From CAIQQQ01 sp040399685 (lineage in GTDB: Bacteria; Pseudomonadota; Alphaproteobacteria; Acetobacterales; Acetobacteraceae): a stretch of 64,000 bases of DNA. Both the position numbers and the translations under genes were made by a program. Position 1 is the stretch's first letter; each line of letters starts with the position of its first letter. Below, in pieces: positions 53,028-62,048 of this stretch. Location of the stretch: contig JBBART010000024.1 of assembly GCA_040399685.1 (NCBI GenBank), forward strand, positions 1-64,000, read 5' to 3'. The notes beneath the pieces were generated by a model. The model had not been told where the DNA came from, made no database searches, and was given only the letters and a program-made list of their open reading frames with translations.

Positions 53028-54905
53028 ATGTATCGTGCGCCGCAGATCTCGCCTGACCAGCGGCGGGGATATGTTGTGCCGCCGGCCCCTGCCTATGAGG
53101 TGCCCCCCATCGAGCAGCCACCGCGGCCGCGGTCGCGCAAGCGGCGGCATCCCGGCTGGTTCGTGGCCAAATGGCTGCTCATTCTCGGCGTCTGGGGCGT
53201 CGTGTTCGGCGCCATCTTCCTCACTTATTTTGCCTGGGACCTGCCGCGTCCGGAGGCAGCGCTCGACGCCGCGCGCCGGCCGAGCCTGACCCTGGCCGAC
53301 ACCGGTGGCCACATCTACGCCAGTTTCGGCGACGTCGTGGGCGAACCGCTGCGCCTGTCGGACCTGCCGCCGATGCTGCCGCTGGCCGCCGTATCGGTGG
53401 AGGACCGGCGCTTCTGGACCCATCCGGGATTTGACGTGTTCGGCCTGGCGCGTGCCGTGGTGGTCAACATCACACGTGGGCGCATGGCGCAGGGCGGGTC
53501 CACCATCACCCAGCAGGTGGCGAAGAACCTGTTCCTCACAAACGTTCGCACCTTCAAGCGCAAGGTGCAGGAAATGCTGCTCACGCTTTGGCTGGAGCGG
53601 CATTTCACCAAATCCGAGATCCTCGAAATCTGGCTCAACCGCGTCTATCTGGGCTCCGGCGCCTGGGGCGTGGACGCAGCGGCGCAGATGTATTTCGGCA
53701 TATCCGCGCGAAATCTCAATCTCTGGCAATCCGCTGTCATCGCCGGCCTGCCCCGCGCACCCTCGCGCTTTTCGCCACGTGTCGATCCACATGCAGCGGC
53801 CGTGCGCGGGCGCGAGGTGCTGACCGCAATGGCCGAAGCTGGCGCCATCACGGCCGCCGAGGCAAACGAAGCCGGGGCCGCCATCGCCTTTCCGCCGCGC
53901 TCCAGCAGCGGCGCCGGCTATTTCGCCGATTGGGCGGCCGATCGGGCGCAGACAGTGGTGGCCACCGGAGCGGACGCCGCCGTGCGCACCACGCTGGATG
54001 CGCGGATGCAGTTCCTGGTGGAGGCGAAACTCAGCGCCCTGCTGGACGGCCCCGGCGTGGCGGCCAGGGTGGGGCAGGGGGCGGTGGTGGTCATGGATGC
54101 CGCCACCGGCGCCGTCCGCGCCATGGCGGGTGGTCGGGACTACAAGACCGGCCCTTTCAACCGCGCCGTGGTCGCCCGCCGCCAGCCCGGCTCATCGTTC
54201 AAGATCTTCGTCTGGCTGGCCGCCCTCGAACACGGCACGCGGCCGGATGATGTGATCGAGGACGTGCCGATCCGGATCGGCAACTGGGCGCCGGGCAATT
54301 TCGAGGGCAAGTTTCGCGGGGAAGTTTCCATTGAGGAGGCTCTGGCCGAGAGCATCAACACCGTCTCGGTGCGCCTGCTGCTGCAATCCGGCGGTCCGCG
54401 TGCGGTGGCCGAGGTCGCGGCGCGACTCGGCATCGCCGACGTTCTGCCGAACAACGCCACACTGGCGCTCGGCACCTCCGAAGTCGGGCTGATGGAAATG
54501 GCCGGTGCCTACGCCACCTTGTTCAACGGCGGACGGCTGGTCACGCCACGGGCGCTGGAGGGCGTGGTGGCGGACGGCAAGCAGATCAAGCTCCCAGTCC
54601 CGGACAGCCCCCGCGTGGTGGACCCTGACCTGGCCGCGATGATGGTGCGCATGATGACGGCGGTCGTCACGCGTGGCAGCGGCAAGGCTGCGGCGATCCC
54701 CGGCCGCCTGGTGGCCGGCAAAACCGGCACGACGCAGGATTATCACGATGCCTGGTTCATGGGCGCCGTGTCCCCCGGCACACCGGGCGGGCTGGTGATC
54801 GGCGTCTGGCTGGGAAATGACGATAACAAGCCGATGGCCGGCGTGACTGGCGGATCACTGCCGGCGCGGCTGTTTCATGACATCGCGGCTGAAATTCGGC
54901 CATAA
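53028..54905 (+). CDS. PBP1A-type bifunctional peptidoglycan synthase
   Basis: 625 residues. A Pro/Arg-rich cytoplasmic tail of ~45 residues precedes one membrane helix. The glycosyltransferase domain has SVEDRRFWTHPGFD (catalytic Glu), GGSTITQQVAKN and WLNRVYLGSGAWGVDAAAQ. The transpeptidase domain has PGSSFKIF (SxxK), SINT (SxN) and AGKTGTTQD (KTG). It is shorter than full PBP1A and lacks the OB-type insert, as in PbpC/PBP1-like forms. T-rich hairpins follow. Confidence 0.94.
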   Translation: MYRAPQISPDQRRGYVVPPAPAYEVPPIEQPPRPRSRKRRHPGWFVAKWLLILGVWGVVFGAIFLTYFAWDLPRPEAALDAARRPSLTLADTGGHIYASFGDVVGEPLRLSDLPPMLPLAAVSVEDRRFWTHPGFDVFGLARAVVVNITRGRMAQGGSTITQQVAKNLFLTNVRTFKRKVQEMLLTLWLERHFTKSEILEIWLNRVYLGSGAWGVDAAAQMYFGISARNLNLWQSAVIAGLPRAPSRFSPRVDPHAAAVRGREVLTAMAEAGAITAAEANEAGAAIAFPPRSSSGAGYFADWAADRAQTVVATGADAAVRTTLDARMQFLVEAKLSALLDGPGVAARVGQGAVVVMDAATGAVRAMAGGRDYKTGPFNRAVVARRQPGSSFKIFVWLAALEHGTRPDDVIEDVPIRIGNWAPGNFEGKFRGEVSIEEALAESINTVSVRLLLQSGGPRAVAEVAARLGIADVLPNNATLALGTSEVGLMEMAGAYATLFNGGRLVTPRALEGVVADGKQIKLPVPDSPRVVDPDLAAMMVRMMTAVVTRGSGKAAAIPGRLVAGKTGTTQDYHDAWFMGAVSPGTPGGLVIGVWLGNDDNKPMAGVTGGSLPARLFHDIAAEIRP

Positions 54906-54928
54906 GGTGGTTTTAGGTCATCGAAGGC

Positions 54929-54952
54929 TTTCTTTTTCTGAAGAAAAAGAAA
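54929..54952. terminator. T-rich/A-rich hairpin after the PBP gene
   Basis: TTTCTTTTTC and GAAAAAGAAA pair around TGAA. First of two hairpins between convergent genes. Confidence 0.7.
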
Positions 54953-55007
54953 CAAAAAGACTTTCATGACTTTTTGTTGGTTGCCATTTTTGTCGTGATA
55001 ACGCTTG

Positions 55008-55045
55008 AAACCCTCGTTCTTTCTTTCAAAAAAGAACGAGGGTTT
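55008..55045. terminator. 15-bp hairpin before the M20 hydrolase end
   Basis: Perfect arms 55008-55022 and 55031-55045 (AAACCCTCGTTCTTT and its complement) around an eight-base loop. It should end the minus-strand hydrolase transcript. Confidence 0.72.
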
Positions 55046-55073
55046 CCACTTCTTGCAACTTCGACCGAGCGCT

Positions 55074-56309
55074 TCAGCCTCCCGACAGCCGGCGCGCAAC
55101 GTCCAGAAGCACATTGGCGCCCGCCACCAGATCCGCCGGTGCGGTGTATTCGCGCGGGTTGTGGCTGATGCCGGATATGCTGGGCACGAAGATCATCGCC
55201 GCCGGGCAGATTCGCGCCATCATCTGGGCATCGTGGCCAGCGCCGGAGGTCATGCGCCTTGCCGGCAGGCCACGGCCGCTGGCGGCTTCCTCCACCATCT
55301 CGACAATGTCGCGGTCGAATACCACCGGTGCGAACCGGGCGAGTTGCTCGACCGAGATCGTCACGCCCTCAGCCTCGGCCAGCACCGCAAGATATTCGGC
55401 CAACGCCGCCTCGTGCTCTTGCAGCCTGATCTCGTCCGGATCGCGCAGATCGACGGTGAAGCTGGCGCTGGACGGGATGACGTTGATGGCATTCGGCTCG
55501 AACGCCATGCAACCCACCGTGGCCACGCTGGGCGTGTTGCGGCCGGACACGCGGTCGCGCAGGAAAATCACCACGCGGGCGGCGGCATAACCGGCATCCT
55601 GACGCATCGACATCGGCGTGGTGCCGGCGTGATTGGCGGCCCCTCGGATGGTGACGCGCTGCCAGGAAATACCCTGCACGCAGCTCACCGCGCCGAGCCG
55701 CAATCCTTCTCGCTCCAGCACAGGGCCTTGCTCGATATGCAGTTCCACATAGGCGTGCGGCGTCAGGAACCCAGGCTCATGCGGCCCGGCCTGGCCGATG
55801 CGCGCCAGTTCAGCGCCCAGCGAGGTGCCGTCGGTGCCGATGGTGGCCAGCGCCGCCCTGGTTGTCATGCCGCCGGCGAAGACGAGCGAACCCAGCATGT
55901 CGGGCGCATATCGCACCCCCTCTTCATTGGTGAAGGCGGCGACGACAATCGGGCGCGCGGGGGTGATTCCGGCTTCGGCCAGCGTCTCGATCACCTCCAG
56001 CCCGGCCAGCACGCCGGTGCAGCCATCGTAGATGCCGGCGTCGATCACGCTGTCGATATGCGAGCCCATCATCATCGGGTTGGCGCCGTCATCCTCGGCA
56101 TTGCCCCAGATGCCGAACAGGTTGCCCACCCGGTCGATGGCCACCTCCAGCCCGGCTTCCTCCATCCATGCGGTGAGCAATTCACGGCCGGCCTTGTCGG
56201 CGTCGGACGCGGCCAGTCGAACCAATCGGCCTTCAGCATCGCGGCCAATCTCGCCCAGTTGTGCGAGGCGACCGAGCAGGCGGTCGGCGTTGATCGAAAG
56301 CTGTGTCAT
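55074..56309 (-). CDS. M20 family amidohydrolase (allantoate amidohydrolase/N-carbamoyl-amino-acid hydrolase type)
   Basis: 411 residues. Zinc ligands and family motifs are MGSHIDSVIDAGIYDG, AFTNEEGVRY, ELHIEQGPVLE, HAGTTPMSMRQDAG and SGAGHDAQMM. It hydrolyses an N-carbamoyl or ureido group in the cytosol. Substrate choice between allantoate and carbamoyl amino acids is unresolved. It overlaps the preceding lyase-like gene by four bases, which favours a shared amino-acid pathway. Confidence 0.9.
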   Translation of the reverse strand: MTQLSINADRLLGRLAQLGEIGRDAEGRLVRLAASDADKAGRELLTAWMEEAGLEVAIDRVGNLFGIWGNAEDDGANPMMMGSHIDSVIDAGIYDGCTGVLAGLEVIETLAEAGITPARPIVVAAFTNEEGVRYAPDMLGSLVFAGGMTTRAALATIGTDGTSLGAELARIGQAGPHEPGFLTPHAYVELHIEQGPVLEREGLRLGAVSCVQGISWQRVTIRGAANHAGTTPMSMRQDAGYAAARVVIFLRDRVSGRNTPSVATVGCMAFEPNAINVIPSSASFTVDLRDPDEIRLQEHEAALAEYLAVLAEAEGVTISVEQLARFAPVVFDRDIVEMVEEAASGRGLPARRMTSGAGHDAQMMARICPAAMIFVPSISGISHNPREYTAPADLVAGANVLLDVARRLSGG

Positions 56310-57376
56310 GGCGTGATCCCGCTGAAATCTACCTCGGAAACGATGATGACCACCCGGCTGTTCCCATCCAGATTCAGGCTGGCAGCCACAACGGGATTAG
56401 CCATCGCCGCCATCACGCCAGCAAGGCTCGCCCCGCCGGATGGTGTGGTGGGTGGGCCTTGATGGTCGCGCAGCAGGTGTGGGGCGGCGATCAGCGTGTC
56501 TTCTGTCACGGTGACGACGCGGGCGTCATGGCGTTGCAACACCCGCAAGGCGGGGGTGCTGGCCTCGCCGCAGGACAACATTTCCGCCGCCGTCTTTAGG
56601 CTGCCCGGCATCCGCACGGCGTGACCGGCGGCGAGGGCGGGGGCGATGCAGCAGGCTTCCACCGGCTCGACCACCACAATCATCGCCGGCGGCGCCATCC
56701 AGGTTTTCAGCCCCTCGGCAGTGGCCGCCGCGAGGCCGCCGACGCCGGCCTGCACGAACGCATGCGTCGGGCGCTGGTGGCTGGCGGCCAGGATCTGCTG
56801 ACGGATTTCGGCGGCAATAACGCCGTAACCGGCCATCACGTCATCCACCACCAGATCAAACGCCGCGTCGGTGGTGTCGGCCACCAGAATGCCGCCGTCA
56901 GTTTTGGCGGCTGCTGCGGCGGCGTCCACGGCGTCGTCATAGGTGCCGTCGACCCATATGATCGCGGCGCCCATCGCGTCGATTCGGGCGCCGCGGGCGG
57001 CTGGCACGGTGGCGTGCAGGAACACGCGGGCGGTTGCGCCGGCGAACCGGCCGGCCAATGCCACGGCGAGGCCGTGATTGCCGTCGCTGGCGCAAATCAG
57101 AGTCGGCTGGCCCTTGGGCTGGTCGGCCAACAGGCCCGACACATCGGTTCCGGCCGCACGGGCCAGCGCGCGCAACCCTGCATAGGTGCCGCCGAGGGAT
57201 TTGAAACTGCCCAGCATGCGCCGGCCTTCATCCTTGGCAAGCAACTGGCCCACGCCGAGATGCGCCGCCAGAGTCGGCAGGTCCAGCAGTGGCGTGGGTG
57301 CGTAGTCCGGCGAAAGACCGCGCAGTTCGGCGGCAATCGCGTCCGCGCTCTGCGGCTGGTTTGGATCATGTGTCAT
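56306..57376 (-). CDS. Diaminopropionate ammonia-lyase-like PLP enzyme
   Basis: 356 residues from the ATG at 57376 (MTHDPNQPQSADAIAAEL); 57394 is an alternative. Fold-type II with PLP Lys in MLGSFKSLGGTYAG, CASDGNHGLAVA for the carboxylate, and QAGVGGLAAA for the phosphate. The KDEGRRM/SFK pattern is closest to DpaL/YgeX, which deaminates 2,3-diaminopropionate. Coupled to the M20 hydrolase gene by ATGA. Confidence 0.85.
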   Translation of the reverse strand: MTHDPNQPQSADAIAAELRGLSPDYAPTPLLDLPTLAAHLGVGQLLAKDEGRRMLGSFKSLGGTYAGLRALARAAGTDVSGLLADQPKGQPTLICASDGNHGLAVALAGRFAGATARVFLHATVPAARGARIDAMGAAIIWVDGTYDDAVDAAAAAAKTDGGILVADTTDAAFDLVVDDVMAGYGVIAAEIRQQILAASHQRPTHAFVQAGVGGLAAATAEGLKTWMAPPAMIVVVEPVEACCIAPALAAGHAVRMPGSLKTAAEMLSCGEASTPALRVLQRHDARVVTVTEDTLIAAPHLLRDHQGPPTTPSGGASLAGVMAAMANPVVAASLNLDGNSRVVIIVSEVDFSGITP

Positions 57377-57565
57377 GCGGGCATCTTGCGGCATATCGCT
57401 GCTCGAATACGCCGAATTTCTGCCGTGACGACATCAATGTCCGCATTTTCCGTAGCATCATGGCCCTACGCCAGACCGTCGGCGCGGCCCCGACAAAGAA
57501 GCCATGCAGAGCCGACCAGCAGCCTTTGCTTCCCTTTGGGGCGCGATGCCGCCACACTCCATCAT

Positions 57566-58231
57566 ATGTTGCGTCGAACCGTGGATGTCACCCCCGATCT
57601 GCTGCTGCGCGCTTATCGCATCGGCATGTTTCCGATGGCGGAGAACCGGCACAGCGACAAGCTGTACTGGCTCGACCCCGAGATGCGCGGCCATTTGCCG
57701 CTGGACGGGTTTCATCTGCCCCGCCGCCTGCTCCGCACCGTGCTGTCCGGGCCCTACACCGTCACCGTGGACCAGGATTTCGCTGGCGCCATCGCGGGTT
57801 GCGCGGAGCCGGCGCCCGGCCGAATGGACACCTGGATCAACCCGCGCATTGAGGAATTGTTCACCCAGTTGCACCATCTTGGATACGGCCACTCGGTGGA
57901 AACGCGGCTGAATGGGGAATTGGTCGGCGGGCTGTATGGCGTGGCGGTGGGCGGGGTGTTCTTTGGCGAGAGCATGTTCAGCCGCGCCCGCGATGCGTCC
58001 AAGGTGGCGCTGGTGCATCTGGTCGCGCGTTTGCGCATGGGTGGGTTCACGCTGCTGGACACGCAGTGGGTGACCACCCATCTGATGCAGTTCGGTGCCG
58101 TGGAAATGCCACGCATCGCCTATAGACAGATACTCGAAGCCGCCGTGGAGCGTTCGGCGGTGTTCCCCGTGAACCCCGATCCGGACGCGCTGGTGGCTGA
58201 GTTCACCCGATTGGCGAAAGGCACACCATGA
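57566..58231 (+). CDS. aat: Leucyl/phenylalanyl-tRNA-protein transferase
   Basis: 221 residues from the ATG at 57566 (MLRRTVDVTPDLLLRAYRIG). It adds Leu or Phe to N-terminal Arg/Lys, marking proteins for ClpAP. Motifs are GMFPMAE, HLPRRLLRT, GGLYGVAVGGVFFGESMFS and TLLDTQWVTTHL. The longer frame upstream is antisense to the PLP gene and is dropped. Confidence 0.96.
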   Translation: MLRRTVDVTPDLLLRAYRIGMFPMAENRHSDKLYWLDPEMRGHLPLDGFHLPRRLLRTVLSGPYTVTVDQDFAGAIAGCAEPAPGRMDTWINPRIEELFTQLHHLGYGHSVETRLNGELVGGLYGVAVGGVFFGESMFSRARDASKVALVHLVARLRMGGFTLLDTQWVTTHLMQFGAVEMPRIAYRQILEAAVERSAVFPVNPDPDALVAEFTRLAKGTP

Positions 58232-58794
58232 AGCGCATCCTGGCTGGACTGATCGCTGCCGTGGCATTGGCCACTGCCGCCAGCGCCGCCGAGCATCCGC
58301 GTTATCTGCCAAACCGCGATGCCGCCATAAATTATCGCAGCACCGGCACAGACCCGATGATGCCGGCCAATTTCACCATGCGCTATTTCGCAGCCGCCAA
58401 CCGGCTGCGCATCGATGGCGGCCCGCTGGGGTACTTGCTGGTGGACCCGGGGATTGAGCGGGTGGAACTGGTGATGCCGCAGCCGCGCCTGGTAATGGAA
58501 ATGCCCCCCGGCGGCGGGGTCACCGATGGGTTTCTCCTCAGCGATCGCATGGCGTTCACCCGCACTGGCAAGGATGTCATCCTCGGCCGCGCCTGCACCA
58601 CATATGACGTGAAGGCCGATCGCGCCACTGGCCGGGTGTGCCTGACGCCTGATGGCCTGTTGCTGCGCGGCGAAGGCCAGGGCCGGGACGGCCGCAAGGC
58701 CTCGATCGAGGCGGTGTCGGTGGCGCTCGCCACCCAGGCGCCGGGGCTGTTCTCCCCGCCCGAAGGCTACCGTATGATGGCGATGCCAAAGTGA
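58228..58794 (+). CDS. Exported protein, tandem paralogue 1 (DUF4412-like)
   Basis: 188 residues with a signal peptide (MKRILAGLIAAVALATAASA). The mature part has RDAAINYRSTG, RYFAAANRLRIDGG, LGRACTTYDVKA and GRVCLTPDGLLLRGEG. It resembles the DUF4412 type of secreted beta-sheet domain, which is related to LolA-like folds. No catalytic motif is seen. It overlaps aat by ATGA and the next paralogue by GTGA. Confidence 0.75.
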   Translation: MKRILAGLIAAVALATAASAAEHPRYLPNRDAAINYRSTGTDPMMPANFTMRYFAAANRLRIDGGPLGYLLVDPGIERVELVMPQPRLVMEMPPGGGVTDGFLLSDRMAFTRTGKDVILGRACTTYDVKADRATGRVCLTPDGLLLRGEGQGRDGRKASIEAVSVALATQAPGLFSPPEGYRMMAMPK

Positions 58795-59354
58795 AGCGCG
58801 TTTGGCTGCTGGCCGCGGTGCTGGCGATTCCAACGCTGGCCCAGGCGCAGGACCGCCCGCTCACCCAACCGACCCGCGATGTCGATATCGTCTATCGCAT
58901 GGCCGGCCCGGATCGGCCGCTGGAGCAGCGGATGCGCTGGGGCGTGAGCCAGGGCAAGCTGCGCGTCGATCCGCCGACGCCGGGGATGTACGTGATCATC
59001 GACACCGCACATCACGTGGTGCAGGCGGTGCGCGAGGGCGATCACTCGGTGGTGCAACTGGATGCTGGCCCGAACGCGGTGCCCGGCGTCGCGCCGGATG
59101 GAATGTTCAAGCGCCGGGGGCAATTGGACGTGGCCGGATTGCCCTGCACCCAGTGGGAAACCCGCGACACCTCTGGGCGGACCGTGCTCGCATGCCTGAC
59201 AACCGACGGCGTATTGCTGCGCGTGGAGGCTGACGGCCTGGTTCTGGTGCAGGCAACCGAGGTTCGGTTCGCCCCGCTGGGCGAGGCGGTGTTCCGTGTG
59301 CCGGCGGATTATCGGAAAATCATGCAACCGAGCGTGTCACGCCAACGTCCCTAA
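58791..59354 (+). CDS. Exported protein, tandem paralogue 2 (DUF4412-like)
   Basis: 187 residues from a GTG, with a signal peptide (MKRVWLLAAVLAIPTLAQA). Its order of segments mirrors the upstream protein: RDVDIVYRMAG, RWGVSQGKLRVD, AGLPCTQWET, LACLTTDGVLLRVEA, then a final VPADYRKIM. The two probably arose by duplication and may form a heteromer. Function is unknown. msrQ starts 44 bp later. Confidence 0.75.
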   Translation: MKRVWLLAAVLAIPTLAQAQDRPLTQPTRDVDIVYRMAGPDRPLEQRMRWGVSQGKLRVDPPTPGMYVIIDTAHHVVQAVREGDHSVVQLDAGPNAVPGVAPDGMFKRRGQLDVAGLPCTQWETRDTSGRTVLACLTTDGVLLRVEADGLVLVQATEVRFAPLGEAVFRVPADYRKIMQPSVSRQRP

Positions 59355-59398
59355 GGCAGTCTGCTGCTCATAGGCTTTAGGATTGTACGGATTTGCCC

Positions 59399-60256
59399 AT
59401 GTTTTCCCTGATAAAGGACCGTCGCGGTCGCTTTTCTCCTCTGCGGGCCTTCACCCTGGCGGTGCTGGTGGTGCCGGTCACGCGACTGGCCATCCTGTGG
59501 GCCACGGGCGGGCTGGGCGGGCGACCAGTGCGCGAGATCACCCATGGCACCGGCGATTGGGCGGTGTATTTCCTGCTGGCGTCGTTGGCCATCACGCCGT
59601 TGCGGGTGGTGCTGGACTGGCAACGCATCCTGCCGCTGCGCCGCATGATCGGCGTGGGGGCCGCCAGTTACGCCGGCATCCATTTCTGTTTGTATGTGAT
59701 CGACCAGAAATACGATCTGGTGAAAGTGGCCACCGAGATCGCGCTGCGGTTCTATCTCACCATCGGTTTCGTCACGCTGCTGGGGCTGCTGGCGCTGGGT
59801 ATCACATCGACCGATGGGTGGATGAAACGGTTGGGGCGGCGGTGGAAAACGCTGCACAAGCTGGCCTATCCGCTGGCGGTGCTGGCGCTGTTTCATTACT
59901 TCCTGCAATCCAAGGCCGATGTGAGTGCGGCCGTGTTCGTCACGGGGCTGTTCGTCTGGGAAATGATCTGGCGCCTAACCTCCCGCGCGTCGCGCCTGCA
60001 CTGGTGGCCGCTGCCCCTGATTTCCGTCGGGGCGGCCGTGGCGACCGCCGCCATCGAGGCATCGTGGTATGGGCTTGCCACACGGATCGACCCGATGCGG
60101 GTGCTGTCGGCCAATCTTGATCTTGATTACGGCCCCAGCGCGGCCGTCTCTATTCTCGGTTACGGATTGGGTCTGTGTCTGATCGTGGCCGTTCGGCGGT
60201 GGCGGCTGCAACGCGCCGCCACGCCAGCCGCGATCGCCGTCAGGAACAAGGCGTAA
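59399..60256 (+). CDS. msrQ: Heme-binding membrane subunit of the methionine sulfoxide reductase system, MsrQ (YedZ)
   Basis: 285 residues with about seven helices, starting at the ATG 59399; a TTG two codons earlier is rejected. The heme-ligand histidines are expected in THGTGDWAVYF, AGIHFCLYV and LHKLAYPLAV...LFHYF. MsrQ feeds electrons from the quinone pool or flavin reductase to the periplasmic MsrP. msrP is not in the window nearby. Confidence 0.88.
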   Translation: MFSLIKDRRGRFSPLRAFTLAVLVVPVTRLAILWATGGLGGRPVREITHGTGDWAVYFLLASLAITPLRVVLDWQRILPLRRMIGVGAASYAGIHFCLYVIDQKYDLVKVATEIALRFYLTIGFVTLLGLLALGITSTDGWMKRLGRRWKTLHKLAYPLAVLALFHYFLQSKADVSAAVFVTGLFVWEMIWRLTSRASRLHWWPLPLISVGAAVATAAIEASWYGLATRIDPMRVLSANLDLDYGPSAAVSILGYGLGLCLIVAVRRWRLQRAATPAAIAVRNKA

Positions 60257-60269
60257 CCAACAGGCGCGG

Positions 60270-61961
60270 CTATTGCGCTTCCAGCGCGGTGGCCGCGATC
60301 CGCGGGCGGTTGCTGGCGTTGCTGCATGTCGGGCCCTGGCGCTTGAGCACGCGCAGGCCGTTGAACATGGCAATCTGCTGGTAATGGGTCCACGCCTGGG
60401 CGAAGGCTGCGTCCGATGCCACCAGGATGGCCACGAAATTGATGCCGCCGCGCGCATCCACAACGGCAATATCCGGGCAGCCCGCCACGAAGTCGCGCGC
60501 GATCCAGCGGCGGATAGGCCACTCGGCCGGTGCGCGACCGTCCTGCCGGGCGCGCCACATCTCGCCGCGCAGCGCCCACATCGAATCGAACCGCGATGTC
60601 CACACCACACCGGTGTTGTTGACCACCGGAAAGCCAAGCCCGATCCATTCCGAGAACGCGATATAGGTCCGGGCTTTTTCACGCTTGATGATCTTCTCAA
60701 GCCGAACCTCGGTGGACAGCTCAGGCTCCACCGCGCCTTCGATCCATGGCCACATCCGGTCCAGACCGGTGCCGGCGAAGGCCAGCAGCGCCAGCCCCGC
60801 CAGGGCTGCCGTCGGCACGAGCCTGCGCAACGGCACGGCGAGCGCCGGGATACGCAAATTCGGCAGGATCTCCACGCCCCACAGCACCAGTGCCAGCACC
60901 GTGGCCATCGCGGCCGGAATGGTGTGGTAGAACCAGTCCTTGCCCTGCAACAGAAACACAAGGGTGGACCCGATGGCGAAGGCGGCCAGGATCTCGAACA
61001 GGCAGGCATTGAAGCTGCTGCGGGCCGCAAGCCTGTGCCGGCTGGTCAGCCACAGAATCACAATCACACCGACGCCAAAAAACAGCACGCGCGCAGCATA
61101 GAAAAGGTCGATCAGCGGCGTGTCGGTGCCGCCGTAGAGCGCCAGCGCAAGCGGCACCGCATAATTCAAAAAGGCCGGGCACAGCGCCAGGATCGACACC
61201 GCATACAGCAGCGCCGCGAGTGCCGCCGAAATCGGCGCCCAGCGCAACAGCTTGCGGCCGCGCAGCATTCCCACCAGTTCCGGCACCAGGAACACCAACC
61301 CATAGGTCGGCTTCAGCGCACAGCCCAGGCCCGCGATGATGCCCACGCTGATCGAGGTGCGCCGACGCACATTTGTGCCATCGAGCCATGACGCCATGAC
61401 GCACAGATACGGCAGGATGGCCGCGATCATCAGGTGCTCGCGCTGGCCAAACTCCACGCCGGGCATGATCAGCAGAACAATCCCGATGACGCCGAACACC
61501 GGCGTGCGGCTCGCAAACAACCGGCTGCGCCCGTGCAGCAGGCACGCGCTCCACCAGGCGGCACCCAGCACGAGGGTTGCGAAGAACAGGATGGCGATCA
61601 GTTTCGGCTGCACATCCAGCCACATCGCAACCCAGGCCGGGATTGCGTAAATCCAGATGATCAGGGGCGGGTTGACCTCCACAAGGTCCTCATACAAGCG
61701 CTGCCCCGCCAGCCATTTGCGGGCGACATACAACAGCCAGGCCACGTCGTCTTTTTGCGGCGAGCGCATCGTTGTCGTCAGAACCAGCGCCAGCACCATC
61801 GCCAGGGCGAGGAGTGCGACAATGCTGCCCATGCGTCTGTGCAGCACGCGATCAAGCCGCACACCGAGGTCGACCGATATTTTGGACGGCGAAAGGATCA
61901 CGTGCGGATCAGTCACAAACGGGGTGAGGAATACGTGCAGAGGCTGGCTGACCGGGCGCAA
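60270..61961 (-). CDS. Multi-spanning GT-C/ArnT-like membrane protein
   Basis: 563 residues with about ten to twelve membrane helices. After the first helix comes DDVAWLLYVARKWLAG...LYEDLVEVNPPLIIW, with acidic residues and a VNPP step similar to the DE...HPP loop of GT39 enzymes. A soluble C-terminal part follows. It is probably a lipid-phosphosugar glycosyltransferase. The start could also be the Met at 61832. It converges on msrQ with 13 bp between. Confidence 0.75.
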   Translation of the reverse strand: MRPVSQPLHVFLTPFVTDPHVILSPSKISVDLGVRLDRVLHRRMGSIVALLALAMVLALVLTTTMRSPQKDDVAWLLYVARKWLAGQRLYEDLVEVNPPLIIWIYAIPAWVAMWLDVQPKLIAILFFATLVLGAAWWSACLLHGRSRLFASRTPVFGVIGIVLLIMPGVEFGQREHLMIAAILPYLCVMASWLDGTNVRRRTSISVGIIAGLGCALKPTYGLVFLVPELVGMLRGRKLLRWAPISAALAALLYAVSILALCPAFLNYAVPLALALYGGTDTPLIDLFYAARVLFFGVGVIVILWLTSRHRLAARSSFNACLFEILAAFAIGSTLVFLLQGKDWFYHTIPAAMATVLALVLWGVEILPNLRIPALAVPLRRLVPTAALAGLALLAFAGTGLDRMWPWIEGAVEPELSTEVRLEKIIKREKARTYIAFSEWIGLGFPVVNNTGVVWTSRFDSMWALRGEMWRARQDGRAPAEWPIRRWIARDFVAGCPDIAVVDARGGINFVAILVASDAAFAQAWTHYQQIAMFNGLRVLKRQGPTCSNASNRPRIAATALEAQ

Positions 61962-62048
61962 TCACTTTGCTTTGAAGACGTTGCCGTCCATCGCGGTCTA
62001 GTGCTTATACTTTAAGAATGCGTGAGCGCCATGGCGTAAATGTGGCGC

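Noticed and set aside
56621..57565. Long N-terminal extension of aat
   Set aside because: It is antisense to the diaminopropionate-lyase-like gene; homology starts at MLRRTVDVTP (57566).
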